Positions 37,898 to 50,987 are shown, numbered from the stretch's first letter. The stretch: DNA of 64,000 nt from Nymphaea colorata (GCF_008831285.2 NC_045141.1:18596848-18660847), one strand, 5' to 3'. Translations and numbers: made by a program. The notes: generated by a model from the letters alone, not told the origin.

Positions 37898-39320
37898 TCC
37901 TTTTCTTGTCCTCTTTATGGCCCAAATGCACGCCCAACATTGAAAAGTTTAAATCCACAATAGCATCATAATGGTCACTCGGACACCAACTTGCTCAAAT
38001 CCTAGGCACGTGGTCATTTAGTTCACGATGAGCTTTTGGATAGCACGGAAGTTTCTAATCGCAACGAAACCAAGTTTCAGAAAGAAACGCGGATAATGAA
38101 AGCACAACGTTTGTTAGAGAATCATCCTTAATTACGAAAACGTTGCGCCAACTAAACGATGTGAATATGCCATGAATATTTCAAAAACAACATGGTTGAA
38201 CTTTAAAGGACTAGAGAAAACAAGCGCATTTAGATGATTCAAAGTCAAAAGATAAATCAAAATTTTCGAAATTCAACATTACTTTTGAAAATTTCATTAA
38301 GAAGATCGAAGTATTTCAAAATGCAAAAGATTCATTACGTTATCTCGACTTATAAGCGCATTTATACGCATGAGTGTTTAGTTTTCGCCGATAAAAAAAA
38401 AAAGCGTTTATTCTTCTAACACTGTGGCATATCTATACATAGTGGTGACTGGTTTTTAGAACCATCTTCATGCTTTTGTAGCATAATTCATGATCTGCTT
38501 CTACCAAAATAAAATGTGGTAAGAGTTTGCATGTCACCTGTCGCAAGCTGCCAGGAAAAAATAAAAAAATGCCCAAAAAAAAAATGCTAGAATCTTTCGA
38601 CTCCGGTGGTTAGAACAGCCTTAATAAAAGGCTACGTAGACTACCAGCATGACGATGCATATGAAGCTAATGAAAACATCCGCAAGCTTTTATTTCTCAA
38701 TAAAAGAAAGCAAAAAACAAAGAATTGTAAGAGGAAGACAAAATTTCAGGAATGACAAGCTTCCATCACGGCTTCGTATTTTATCACCAGAAATTCATAT
38801 AGAGACTTCCTGTGAACGGATATAGGCTGGCGCCTTTTTCTCCTTTCCCTCCTTTCCTCCTTTTCTTATCCACCTTGCACTGCCTCCCCTCTTTCTAAGC
38901 TCAAAATCAAGAAACCCTGTGGTTTTGCTACTTTGGGTCGCTCTGCCCTATCTCTAGGTGAGCAGAATTCGGTGACATTTTTAAATTACACGTGTACTGC
39001 ATAAAAGTGTATGCCGCAGCCACATCTATACAGAAAATCTTTGCTCTGCAGAAAGAACCGACCACTCACCACTGTTTCTCAAGCAGCTTTCTTCTTCACA
39101 ATTAAGCTCAGCTAGATGAGAAACTGAGGCACATGCATAAAGCCCCGGACCCACAACTGGGTTACAGCATTTCAACTCTCAGCGCCCGAGGATTTTATTG
39201 ATTAGAATCCACCTCTAACCAGTCAGGCGCCTTCGTCGGCAGGCAACAAAGATTGCAGGAGTTTTGGGCTTTTGGCTGTGCTCTGGTTCCCAGAAGAACA
39301 AAAAAGAGGGATCAGTATCG

Positions 39321-42300
39321 TCAGGAAACAGGAGGCCCATTCTTGGAGGAGTATCTTGAAGTAGGTGAAACTCGACTGGATCCTCGGACATACTCTGGCT
39401 TCATCCGTTTCACTGGAACGCTATAAGAGGACCTGAATAAACAGCCAATAAACTGAATCAGGTGATTGTCATACGTAACACTTCCCCCAGCAATCTGTCT
39501 CAGATGCAGACAATACAAGAAGGAGCCTCTAAAATAGGGTTAATTTTTTTTAACAGACTGTTCAGAAACATGGAACAGGGACAGGCATATTCCAGCTTTA
39601 TTCGAAACAACAATATAGGCAGTATAAACTTTCTCACCTGGGAGAGCTTAACCGCCTCTGTGATCGCTGAGTAAATGATGAAGACTTCAAAGTTGTGATT
39701 GCCTCTTGAGCAGCCTATAAAGATACAAGCTCAATACAAAACAACTTTAAACTAACCCCAAAAAAAGAGGGAAAAACAAAACAAAACAAAAATCTACATA
39801 AGAAAACTAGGCTAACCAGCTGCTTAGCTTCTTCCCAACTTGAGCCAATTCCCTTGCCTACAACCCGTCCTGCTACTTCGACCTAAAGTAGACACAGCAA
39901 CCAGAATAAAAAAGAATAGGACTAAAGCAGCAATTTTTACATGCTTAAATGTCGGTCCAGAAGCTTAACATATACAGCCAATAAGTCAAAATCCATGAAA
40001 TTTCTAAATGGATCTTCACTGCAAAGCCCAGCTTAAGTAAAGAAGCTAGCTGGATGTGCAGATTACCTGTGCAGATACTTGTGCACCACTGGTTGCATCA
40101 ATTGAAAGTGAAGGCTGCTCTTGAAAAACTAGATGCAGGCCCTCCATCATGCACTAACATACAAAGAGAACTAGCATCAGAACCTCCAATGAGCTAAACC
40201 ATATCCTGTAAAACAATAAATCATCTCAAACATTTCTTTCTTACCAATTCCTTAAGACAAGAGACAGCACCCGACCTTAGAGAGCCCGCAGGCCTCTGAT
40301 CCAGAAAACTGGAGTTTTCAGAAGTACTTGCAATTGGCATGTCCTCCCTAGATGATCCTAGATAACCAAAGGAGCTTCTCGTATCATTGACAAAACCATT
40401 TTCATTTCCATGAGAAATCTTGTTTGAATCCCCATGCAGGGCTCCTGTCTCCAAGGAGATGCTTGATATATATCTATCTGCAACAGAACAAACTTGGTTC
40501 AAGAAATGTGTCAAGAATGCCAACATTTACAAAGAAATCATACACGTGCACACACACATATATATATAGATACTGCCTAAGATAAACTACAAAATCATGA
40601 CAAAAGCATGGTAGTAAAGCTTGATCATGTCATACTAGCTAAATTTCTAAGAGATTCCTCTGCAGCCAGTAGCTGGGCTTCCCTTCTTGTTCTGCCAATT
40701 CCCTCACCAATTCTCAGGCCAGCAAACCACACCTGCATAAGATACGGAATAAGCACTATAGCTGTAAGGGCAATTAATTTTGTATGTCATCCTGAGATAC
40801 ACATCCAAGAATTTTTTTTTTAAAAAAAAACAGAAAACTGAAAAATATATAGTAGAAAACATATACAAAATTTCAAGAAATCCTGCATTCAAATAAATTA
40901 GTTTCCAAGTAGGTATCAAGGGGAAAAGAGAGATAAAGAGAGTTTTTAAGGAGGTTGTAATGGTGAAGGTTGCAGAGGAGAAATAAAATGATCTGCAACT
41001 GCAATGAAAAAGAAAACAGACGAAAATTCACTATAACCAAAAAAGCAACACAAAGCTAAGTTAGAGAAATTGTGATTAAAATTTAAGTAATAAAAATTAC
41101 TTACCTCAAAGGAAAACCGCAAATCCACTGCTGTATTTAATGATGGCTTGAAGTCCAACTGCAAGAGTAATAAAATTTCACCATAAATGAAATCAATTTA
41201 AGGGACAATCGTAAATATTGCATCCATTTCCTCTGTAAGGCTCTAAAATCAGTCACCTTTTCCCCAGTTTTTACTGCTATCTCTTGGAGAGCAGCAAGGG
41301 GACTTGATGGGTTGTGGGAAGAAAATCGACCAGCTTCAAAATGAATATCCCTTGAGTTAAAATTTCCTCGTCCAAAACCCTGTTGTATCTCTGCAAAAGG
41401 AAATTTTCATTCAATGGACCAAACTACTTCAACAACCATAAATAACTCAGTAAGGAAGCTCAGGCAAGACAAGAAGTGCACTCAATCCAGATTCAGAACC
41501 GTGCATGAGAACATCTAGAGCAAATGAATTAGTGAAGAAATTTTCACAACGCATTACACAATAAGAAAGAAGTCGACCAGGTGCAGACCATTTACTATTG
41601 CACTATATGTACCTAAGAATTTCCATATGAACAGAATAGTTAACTATTCAAACTCTTTCTCTAAAAACATTGGCTATGACAGTGCAAAGTTCCACTAGTC
41701 CAGCAACAAAGGATGGTACAACCTATGTGACACGGATACGGCAATCTGGGTCACGTACCGGCATCGACACGCCGACACGCGGATCCCGACACGTGGACAC
41801 GACAGGATACGTTTTGGATTGGGTGTGGATCAGACCCGATCCAAACCACTTTCATAACCCGATTTTTTTTTAACCCTCGTTTCTTTTTCCGCTTTACCCT
41901 CGATGGTCGACCTTCCTTTATCCTCGACGACTTGCGGCGACAACACAGTTCGGCAATGGCGGGCGACGGCGACAGACAGGTAAGTGTTTTTTCTTTTTCT
42001 TTTCGATATTAGAAGTTAGGGTTTCAACTTTCATTTGGGGATTCTTTAGATTGGGTATTTCTTGCCGATTTGGGGATGTTTTTGTTTGAAGATTGGACGG
42101 TTAATGATCATATTCTTCAATGCTATGTATGATATTTTCTTTTTTTGTTTGATTTTGGGATTTGGGGATTTTGCCGATTTGGGGATTTTTGCCTTTGTTC
42201 TTGTAAGGTGGCCGTTGCAACAGTCACTAGAATGTGCCGGAGGATGCTGCTATCATTGAGGACTGTTTTGCATTATTCAGAAATAAATCTGCGACTGCAT

Positions 42301-44411
42301 GTTTATACTTTGTCAGTTTGTTGTATTGTTTCATTTCATAAATTTTATGTTCATTATATGTTTTTTCCATCTTTTTATTATGTTTAATGTAGTATGGCGA
42401 GCAAAGGAAAAACAGTGTTTCAGTCTCAACCTACATTGTAAGAGTGAATTATTAATTTCATGTTTTTTTTATTATCATTTTTAATTTTTTTGAATATAAT
42501 ATTCGCCCATGTCCATGTATCCTAAAATTTTGAAAATTGCCGTGTCCGCGTACCCGTACCCGTATCCGTGTGACATAGGGTACAACCTATAACCTGGTCT
42601 TCTAGATCTAAAACATGGTCTTTCAGTCCCCAAGTTTTCAGGAGAACCTGCTGGATGGCACAACGAGCACAAGCATGCAGAAAGTTCCTCAGAGAAATAC
42701 TGCAATCCAAAAGGAGCAGACATGAAAGGAAATGCAAAACAAGCATACAATAATATGATAAGAGAACACGGAGTACCCATATAGGACATAATTTCAACTT
42801 GGTCAAAAACCTATTCTCTGTGATTAAAATAAATATATGTGTATTCTTCATTTGCTTCATTACACCTATTCACTGTAATACGTAGTGCCCACCAACAGAT
42901 TGTACCATAGTTGCAGAATCAGGAAGATGTACTATAACTGCAATCAGGAAACCCTTTGTGATCCTCATGTCTGATCTCTTTTCATATAGAATTATAGATA
43001 ACTTCCTCTTTTATAAATCAAGTCTTGCCTCTGATAGGGCCTTTGAGCAAATATCAGCAACGATGTCTCAGGTCAACATAACAAACTTTGCATCATTCTC
43101 ACCCATTCCAAACTTTTCATAAACAAACGATAATCATTTTCAAGTGCGTATATTCTTATTCTCAAAGTTCTCACTGATCCTTTTTCTGCCATTTGAACAC
43201 TTGCAAGAGGTTTAAACCTCAATCTTCAATTCTGCTTTTTTTTTTGTCTTTCTTTTTTGTTTACATTTTGATGATCAAATTCCTTCTAACAAAAAGCACA
43301 ATGATCACAAACTAACTCGCTTATATCAGGATTAATATTCAACAAAGTTACAAACCCAATCAGGATAAAAAGCCCAACCATTAATCAGATACAAATCAGG
43401 AAATCAATATATATATATAAAACACAGTCACAACTATTATTTTTGGGTTTCTCGGGTACAATTTGGCAAAGTTGTTTTTCTCGAGAAAATCTCGGCAAAT
43501 TTTAAAATAATTAAATTCCTAAAAGTAAAATCTGAAAAATAAGAAATAAAAAACTGTTAACTAAAAAATGTAAAAAAACACGAAAAAAGTGAAAAACGCG
43601 AAGAAACAAAAATTGTTGAAAAATGCATTTTTTTGGTTTTGGCATCTTTTTCAAAGAGACATGTTCTTTTCCTCCTTTTTTTGGTTGACTTATTTTTAAC
43701 GTTTTTAATTTAGAAAAAAAAAACGTATTTTGTGACTACTTTCTAGGCTTTGGGTGGTGACCCACAGTGATGCCTCCAGAGGAGGAAGCTTCCTCTAAAA
43801 AATTCTGAGGAATGGAAGGGCAAAGCAGTCGGTTCAAGCTGTTCAATTCCATCCTCTTCAACTTTTCTCCACAACTAGAATATTATTAATTCTTAAGCTG
43901 GAGTCTTAGCGTCATTATCATTCCTCAACATTTTTTGAAACCCTTTTTGTTCATTTTGTTTGTCTCAAGAACACGTGTGTGTGTGTGTTTTTGCGGGGGG
44001 GTGCTATCTGAAGTTGTAACTAAGAATGCAATCTTACACAAATATCTACACCTGTGTATAAGTAGATGTACAGAACGTGACTAAATGCATATATATGTGT
44101 GGCAAGGGGTGTATATGTGTTTGTCTTGTTTGTTTTTTTCATTCTTTTTTTGTATTTTTGTTTGTGTCACAAGAGGAGTTTGGTCATGAACCCAATTGCT
44201 AAATTATCCATTGCATTAATCTCAACAGTCAGATTTGTAAATATTGGAACCAGGCTACCAGCTCAAGGTCTAGTCATTCCTTTTCCTATCTTTTCCCTCT
44301 TCCTTTTTCCCTCTTCTCTCTCTCCACCCCTATTTTATTTAACAAAATTTTGAATTTTGTATGAGATTAAGATATCAAAAATATAGACAAATAAAATTCC
44401 TTATATAACAG

Positions 44412-44475
<64 letters not shown>

Positions 44476-47400
44476 CCCGCAACACCTACACCCAATTCTT
44501 TTGTGGAACTTGCCGCATCCCGTACACGCACCCATCTAACATAGCTTTGTATATGTGCATCTACAATAGAAATGTCACTTCAACCAGCCCTATCCTCCTA
44601 TGGACTAAATAGAGTCTTGTCATAGAAGACAGATTGAACTGAAATTTACCTGCAAAGGGCGCATTATTCAAGTGTGAACCATTTTGCGCTGGGCGATCAT
44701 CTCCAAATTGTGCCTATCATTAACATTTAGTTTAGCGTTTGAATGCTTCATTGATCATGTTAGACAGTGCCATAAGTAAACATTGTAGCAATTTACCTCT
44801 TTTAACAATGTCTGAGCCTCATATGAGGATTTATCAGAAGAACTTGAATTTTCCTCACTATGATAAAACAATGGTTGATGGAAGTGTGCAGAAAAAGCTT
44901 CATGCTCTATAGGATAATCCCTTTGATTTCTGGAAAGATATCTTGGGGCCATCTCTTCCTCCATACCAGCCCAGCTTCCATGTGATTGTGGCAATGGAGC
45001 AGGAACATGAATAGAGGGCCTCAATGGAAAAGGATGATCAGGCGCAGCATGCTCCCGACTGTCCTGACCATGTTGCAAGATAAGTAGCCTTCTACGTGTG
45101 TCAGGGTCCAGTTCAGATTCAGGGACCTCTCCCTCCTCTCTGCCAGGAGAACCTTGCAAACTAGACTCTGAACTGACATGGTCTGCAGGTTTTTGTGACG
45201 TATTTGCATACTGGCTACCAAGTGAAAAAGCTTGGGAAGATGTTTCTGGCACAATGTTAGAAGCAGCAGCCAGAACAAGTGGAGAAGATTGTGCTCTTAA
45301 ATCAAGGTTGCTAGTAGAGACAGAAACAGCAGGTGCAGCCATATTTGTATCCTGAAAGAAGAATTTAAATGATAACCTTTTGACAGGACATTTATTTTCT
45401 TGGATCAGGAAAAGCATTTTACAAAATAAATGCAAATGAACATAATGTGGTCGCTAATAGAGACAGAAATGGCTGGTGTAGCCATATGTGTATCCTGAAA
45501 GAAGAATTTGAATGATAAATATTTTGACAGGACATTTATTTTCTGGGATCAGGAAAAGCTTTTTACAAAATAAATGCAAATGAACATAATGTGATAACCA
45601 TCCTAAATCTGATTTGTCAAAATTTCTACATCCATGTCTGCTTAGGATGAATTCAACAAGGAAACATGTTAAGCAAAAAGAACCTTGAATCTTCTCTCGA
45701 CTTCGGCATCAACCAGTCCCTCTGAAATGGGTAAATCTTTATTTCCAGTTGATAGAGAAGAATCTTCCTGAGCATATTAACAATAAAGGAACAATAAGAA
45801 TTTGCAAGAATGCAGGTTCGCAATGTAGAAGTGCACATTTGAGGTTTACCTCTGAATTTAGGTAGTTGCTTACATCAGGCGCATTTGGCAAGTCTGCAAA
45901 GTCATCTTCATAAAGTATACCAGAGATATGTTGTAGTAGACCATCATCAAATTCTCTAGCAGTAGATATCACATAAAGCAAGATCAAATCATAATTTGGC
46001 ATATGAAGATGAGACTGACAAAATCTGAAGGAAATGCCTCAAATATTTATTTCTCTTACTTGAAAAAGCCACCTCTAACGTTACACGCAACATTTCTTGC
46101 AACGCATAAAACTGGAACAGCATTGCTTGCCTAAAGGTAATAAAAGAATTTGAGAAAACTAGTTAAGGAAAATAAGTGCACAAAACACTGAAATTTTGAA
46201 CATTAACCACTCAAAATAATAAACGAGTAACAATCCGATATACCTCTGCTTGAGGAGCATAGTATGGGGCATATGCAGGGACAACATGAACTCGAGGTTG
46301 ATCTTTATCATCCCATACTTTCAACCGATCATCGATCACCATTGCCATCTTAGGATGGCATATTTCATCTTGAAATACATTAAGCAGTGATTTCTTCGAA
46401 CCTATTAACAAGCATTGATCCCAAATTTTGCATTGGTAAAGAAACAAAAAAAGAAAGTGAAATGAATGAATCAGATAACTTCAAAATTTAACATGTTCTC
46501 CTCATTGTATGTTCCCCATCACCAAATCTATACAAAGTTACTATCCTTCAAAGAATTTGTCCTGGTGGCATATCCAAAACGGAACAAACATACACCAAGT
46601 TGCAAGCAGATTTAGTTTGTTCAGTTTGCATTTAAACAGGCAAAATTACATTAAAGTTTTGAAAGAGTGGGTTATTTCAGAAGCAAGCTCTTAAATTGAT
46701 GGAAATATCTGACATGAAATGCCATAAGCATAAGGCTGACAAAAACTGACACCTAGGAAGAACCATTCTTCAGATTATACCATCAGATAATACCAATAAG
46801 ATGCACTAATCAAAGGATACTTCCTAGCTAGCTCACACAGATCTGCACTGATTCTTTGCTCAATAACACCTCCGGCTATGACGGCTGTGGTCATGATAAG
46901 GAAATGATAGTGATGCAGCACTAGTGGTGATGAGGTGATGGCCACAACAATAACTAACGTGCAGAGTGTAGTAGATACGGTAACAGGTTGGCATATTTGG
47001 GTGGTGGAACAAAAAGATAAAAGCAAGAAAAAACAAGGCATCCCCATTCATGAGAAAAAGGTCATTTGATTCATTTCTACTTGAATCTACAAAGATTGTC
47101 TAAGATTTTAAATAAGAACATCCAAACAGGAAAATACTTGTTTATATCAAAATAAATAGAAATCCCGTTGACTACAGCGGGAAATCACGATAAGGTTGCA
47201 GTCTTGCTTGAACCTGAGAATAGAAGCAAGGGTTAGAGCCTAGAGGTGAATTGATCTCCTTAAAAGATGACAGCGCATGCTTGAAACTCAAGAGAAAAAA
47301 ATGACATCCTACGTACAAATGGTAAGATTAAAAACCACTGGAGTAAAGTCTCAACCATCTGCTGCTGGAAATTATGAAAGCAACCCAACTAATGAAAAAC

Positions 47401-50256
47401 TCTATACACCATCAACCTTTCACGAGATATAGATGTGGAGAAAAGAGACATCTGCCTGGCCAATATGCCTCCCTACTCCCCCCCCCCCAAAGAAAAGGCA
47501 AAGGATTGACAGATTTGAAGGTTGAGCCCAGAGGACCCAATGTTCTAAGAAGGATGTGGTGAGGAGACCAAACAACACATTGTAGACCAAGAAAATGACC
47601 AAGAAAGATAAGATGGAACATGTGCAGGCAGTATATAAATAAGATGGTGATATTTTGTTCATGTAGTTTTAAACAAAAAACTTGCAACATAGATCAGATG
47701 AGAAATCAGTTCAAGAAGCAGAAAGTCTGGTACGAATACATCATACATCATCATGGAATTTCTATTATTGCATCAAGCAAATAGATATACAGAATAGGTA
47801 GCATTAGAACCTCTATAAATGCTTCATGGTCTGATCCTATACAAAATTAGAAAATGATGATTACCTGCTTTGACACATACTATTCGGTCCAAAAGTTCTT
47901 TAGAATTTATCAAATGTGATTCTGGATCAAGTAACCTCCACATTTCCAAAGCATAATCACGTTCAGCCATTGTACAAACATAAACTTCAAACCGTTTACG
48001 TCCTCTTGCAGTTAAGTAGCTTCGAAGGTCTTCCCATGCTGGTCGCAGTCTAACAAGAACACTAGTATCACGTATCTGCAGACACATCAAAAACAACGCT
48101 TGGACCACTAGAATTTCAATCAACAGGTACAAGTACAAGATTAATTGTCAAACTTCCTCAACATATTATTGCTGGCCCAGAATCAAGTAGAATCAGGACT
48201 GGAACGTGAAGCAGGTTAACAATCAACTAAAAAAATAATGACCAGAGGAACAAAAAGAGATCATCAAAATAAGCAGAATTGATGTCACTCATAGAGCAGA
48301 TGGCATAAGAGTCCTTTGACAAAGTTAACACATCATATGCTGAAAGTATCCAGCAACGAAACCCAAGAAGGAAGCTGATCATAGGAGAGAGGTCCCCAAA
48401 AGTATAACTAATAAACATTTAGAACACAAGCTGCTAGAATTATTTCTTTTTATGCGAAAAATCAAGCTCCTCCATGCAACAATAGTATGAAATAATTTTT
48501 TTTAATACAAAGCTACTTAGTTATAGGCCAAAGGCAGTATCATGCAAGAGGGACTGTAAACAGTCCTGACATTGAAAGCAAACTAGCTTGAGCATGTATT
48601 TCTTCATTACATAATCCCACTGTCAACAATGTGTAAGTGAATACTGAATACAATAAGGAGCAAGAAGATGAACATGAAGCTGCATCAACTGGAAATATTA
48701 ATATAATTGGGAAAGAACAGCAGCAAAAATATTAGTTTTTGTCCCGTACTTTGAGGGAAAACACAGCTACATGATCGACACCAAGAGATTCCACTGACAA
48801 AAAATACGATCAGAGAAAGTTTTTACGAAGTGGGTACATAACAAGCTCATTCACGTATTTGGCAAGCCACTTGAGGAAACTAAATGGTAAAAATTTGGAA
48901 GTTTACCAATGGATTAATGCGGGTCAAAATGATATTTCTTTCATGCAATCTTATAATTGGCCGAGCAATTGATTGATGGTTATCAGATATAGGTGGGACT
49001 ATCTCCAGTTGAACCTTCGCCACTCTCCCAGTCTCAATAACCTGGTCGTTGTCCACATACTGTTTCAGAATTGTTTTGTCATCCTGATAACGCTTGACCT
49101 CTGCAAGCATACCGGCAATCCGCTGTGGATCTAACTCGCTACTTATTTTTCGTTGAAGGGCTTCAATTCGGTCCTCAAATGAACGCATTGTATTAGCAAC
49201 TATGAGTGTTTCATCGAGATCAAACACAATGCCCAGGCACCTTAAGTTCAGCATGCTCAAACAAGCACTATACAACCTCAATGATACACCAAATCCCCAG
49301 AAGTAAGAAGAATGTTGAAGCTTGTTCCTTGCAGGCATGGCCACCAAATGCAAATCTTCTTCTCCAAGTGGCACAATTGCAGTCTGCATAGAACAAAATA
49401 ACCAATTAATATAAGAATTAACGAGGAAAGAAGAAGCAGAAACACGAAGATGCATAGCAATATGAGAGCTACTACTCTACAAAATTTTGTACAAAACGGT
49501 CAAGGAAAACTACTATAGTTCTTCGAACACCAGCTTCACAAATAAATAATTTCCCATGGCAATAGAACTGCTAAACCTAGAACAGCCAAACTTAATGGCA
49601 CTGTGGACCAGCCACATAACAAGCTCAGGAAACAAGTTTCCGTCTTGACATAGATGTATTGTCTCTAATCAAGCACTTCAGAGCACATGCATGCCAGGCA
49701 AAGCAAAAAAAAGAATGATGTAGCAGGAAACCAAAATATCACACATACAGCAAATTTGAGGGTCAAAGAAAGGAATTATTGTGTTTGTCTTCGATATAAG
49801 ACAATTTGATCAATGGCATTAAGAACAAGGAATGTGTCTATTTATGTGTCTCTAAGCGTCGACCAGGCCACACCGTCCATCTCAAGTTGGTGATTCATAT
49901 GAATTTTTATCTTAACAACTTGAGATGGATGGTGTGGTCACAGTGTATTTTAGGTAATGAACTTTTTCTGATGCCGCTGTTGGTACCTTGTTCTCTCTGA
50001 GGCAGGTGTTGTAGAGGCAAAAAAGTGGCGAATCCTGCGCTTGGGACTTGGACTCCATTTTGAAGCAGACCCCACAAGACGAGATGGTGTGAAGCACTGC
50101 CAAAGGAGGACACCTCTCGCTCGGAGGGGAGAAACGGGTAATCCTAATTTCTTTCTTACACGCATCCATCGCCTCAAATCTCTCGTTCTGTGGATACACA
50201 TCCGCCTCCCCAAGCAGGGTGTTCCCGTGGTACACAACCACCGCCAGTCTCGACAT
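39321..50256 (-). CDS. CPL1: CPL1-like RNA polymerase II CTD phosphatase with two dsRBDs, 17 exons
   Basis: Nuclear HAD-family phosphatase. Arabidopsis CPL1/FIERY2 dephosphorylates Ser5 of the Pol II CTD and the microRNA factor HYL1 and restrains stress-responsive genes. Exons (reverse strand): 50256-49987, 49383-48907, 48075-47865, 46401-46244, 46130-46060, 45955-45850, 45767-45684, 45351-44797, 44713-44650, 41390-41257, 41158-41105, 40732-40636, 40477-40245, 40153-40067, 39882-39817, 39714-39638, 39432-39321. They total 2856 nt, 951 aa, and all junctions are in frame. FCP1-type catalytic motif DLDETL at residues 145-150, then [27 protein letters not shown] and PQAEA-like blocks; [27 protein letters not shown] near the middle; dsRBD1 at about 693-763 ([26 protein letters not shown]); dsRBD2 at about 828-900 ([19 protein letters not shown]); basic C-terminus with [10 protein letters not shown], a likely nuclear signal. 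The ATG at 50256 is used because the frame upstream has only a GTG. CPL1 and CPL2 cannot be told apart here. Confidence 0.95.
41723..42578 (+). mobile_element. Non-autonomous TIR element with 8-bp TSD, carrying a gene-like start
   Basis: 19-bp terminal inverted repeats (CTATGTGACACGGATACGG at the left; the right end inverts to the same with one mismatch) are flanked by a perfect 8-bp duplication GGTACAAC at 41715-41722 and 42579-42586. Both ends are followed inward by clusters of GACACG/GGATACG words, typical subterminal transposase-binding repeats. No transposase is present. The interior contains ATG at 41956 followed by eight codons (MAGDGDRQ) and a canonical donor CAG|GTAAGT at 41979/41980, preceded by a CT-rich stretch, which looks like a captured 5' gene end. 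The 8-bp duplication suggests hAT; this is inference. Confidence 0.88.
43423..43740. mobile_element. Second, older copy of the CATAGTCACA MITE family, inverted
   Basis: Runs from CACAGTCACA to TGTGACTACT and is the reverse complement, with many changes, of the element at 4748-5127. It shares the TTTTCTCGAGAAAA core and the TCACAAA...CGTTTTTT end. Its TIRs have decayed and no target duplication remains, so it inserted earlier. Confidence 0.65.
44414..44472. repeat. (TA)n microsatellite in CPL1 intron 9
   Basis: About 59 bp of uninterrupted TA repeat, 177 bp from exon 9. Confidence 0.95.
45306..45593. repeat. 143-bp tandem duplication spanning a CPL1 intron-exon junction
   Basis: Copy A (45306-45448) contains the first 46 nt of CPL1 exon 8, its acceptor and adjacent intron. 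Copy B (45449-45593) repeats all of this upstream in gene order, including a second intact CAG acceptor (exonic side ending at 45494). The copies differ at roughly a dozen positions. Reading from the duplicate acceptor reaches an in-frame stop after about 29 codons, so the copy is a pseudo-exon unless removed by splicing. Confidence 0.92.
49868..49937 (+). repeat. Near-perfect inverted repeat (hairpin) in CPL1 intron 1
   Basis: Two 22-nt arms (49868-49889 and 49916-49937) pair over their whole length when read as + strand RNA, with a single G:U wobble, and two more pairs extend the stem outward. The loop is 26 nt. The + strand is antisense to CPL1. It could be a decayed or tiny MITE, a small-RNA precursor or chance; no function is claimed. 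Confidence 0.7.
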
Positions 50257-50980
50257 TCTCTTTCTCCCTTCCTTCTCCACTACCTCCTATAAACAAATAA
50301 CGCATATACTTTATTAGCAGCAACAGATCCACCAGAGGGTTCGGCACCCCTTTTACGTTCTCCGTCTGTTAGGGCTCTCAACCAAGATATGGAAAATGGG
50401 GTTTCATTTTCGTTTCAGCGGCCAGCCATTGCAGGTGCTGCCCGTGCATGATGAGGAGGTGGTGATGGGCAAAATCCTTCTATCTTTCGTCTTCTTGATG
50501 GCTTTTTCTGTAGTTTTTAATGATTGCCTGGTCATTTTCAGTGTCTTGCGAAAGTTCAGGGCAAGAATCAAAAGGAAGATCGTCGATCCACTGAGAAACG
50601 GAACGAGAAACCCTAGAACGACCACCTCAGAAGAAAACCCGAAAACCTAAAAGAACGCCAGCCTACAACATGGGAAAAAAGGGGCTACCAGTCGTCACCT
50701 CAAAGAATACCAAAAATCACTAGAGATGGGAGAAGGGCTTTCTCTATCGACGATTAACGGAGACCAGAAGATGGATGCGATCACTCGATTTGGGGCAACA
50801 CAATAGCAACAATAATTATATCCCCATATGAGAAATCATGGAGGAGATAATCGTTTCGGGTTTCCCTTCTCCCAGGACCAAGATCGAGTGAAGAAAACCA
50901 CTAGGGCTAGCAGAAGAAAGCAACACCAGGACACGCCGTCCGATACGAGAATTTTTATCATAAATAAATGGGCGGCTCTA

Positions 50981-50987
50981 TTATATA
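50981..50987 (-). promoter_or_regulatory. Possible TATA box of CPL1
   Basis: TATATAA on the reverse strand, 725 bp before the ATG. It would imply a long or spliced 5' UTR, so this is tentative. Confidence 0.3.

Larger units (their letters stand above)
35992..39320. other. Gene-poor region between POR and CPL1
   Basis: No gene recognised. It holds a tandem duplication (36135-36292), a CT microsatellite (37876-37897) and AT-rich unique-looking DNA. The last few hundred bases (about 38.8-39.3 kb) probably include the CPL1 3' UTR and terminator region, as CPL1 is transcribed towards this side. Confidence 0.6.
41391..44649 (-). other. CPL1 intron 9 (3.3 kb), transposon-rich
   Basis: The largest CPL1 intron. 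It holds an 856-bp TIR element (41723-42578), a MITE relative (43423-43740) and a 59-bp TA microsatellite (44414-44472). No further CPL1 exon is needed: exons 9 and 10 join in frame and the resulting protein matches the family. Confidence 0.75.

Noticed and set aside
42481..42789. Reverse frame that could be an extra CPL1 exon in intron 9
   Set aside because: It crosses the end of the TIR element, and exons 9 and 10 already join in frame to give the family sequence.
50257..50280. Eight-residue N-terminal extension of CPL1
   Set aside because: It begins with GTG on the reverse strand; the first ATG is at 50256.
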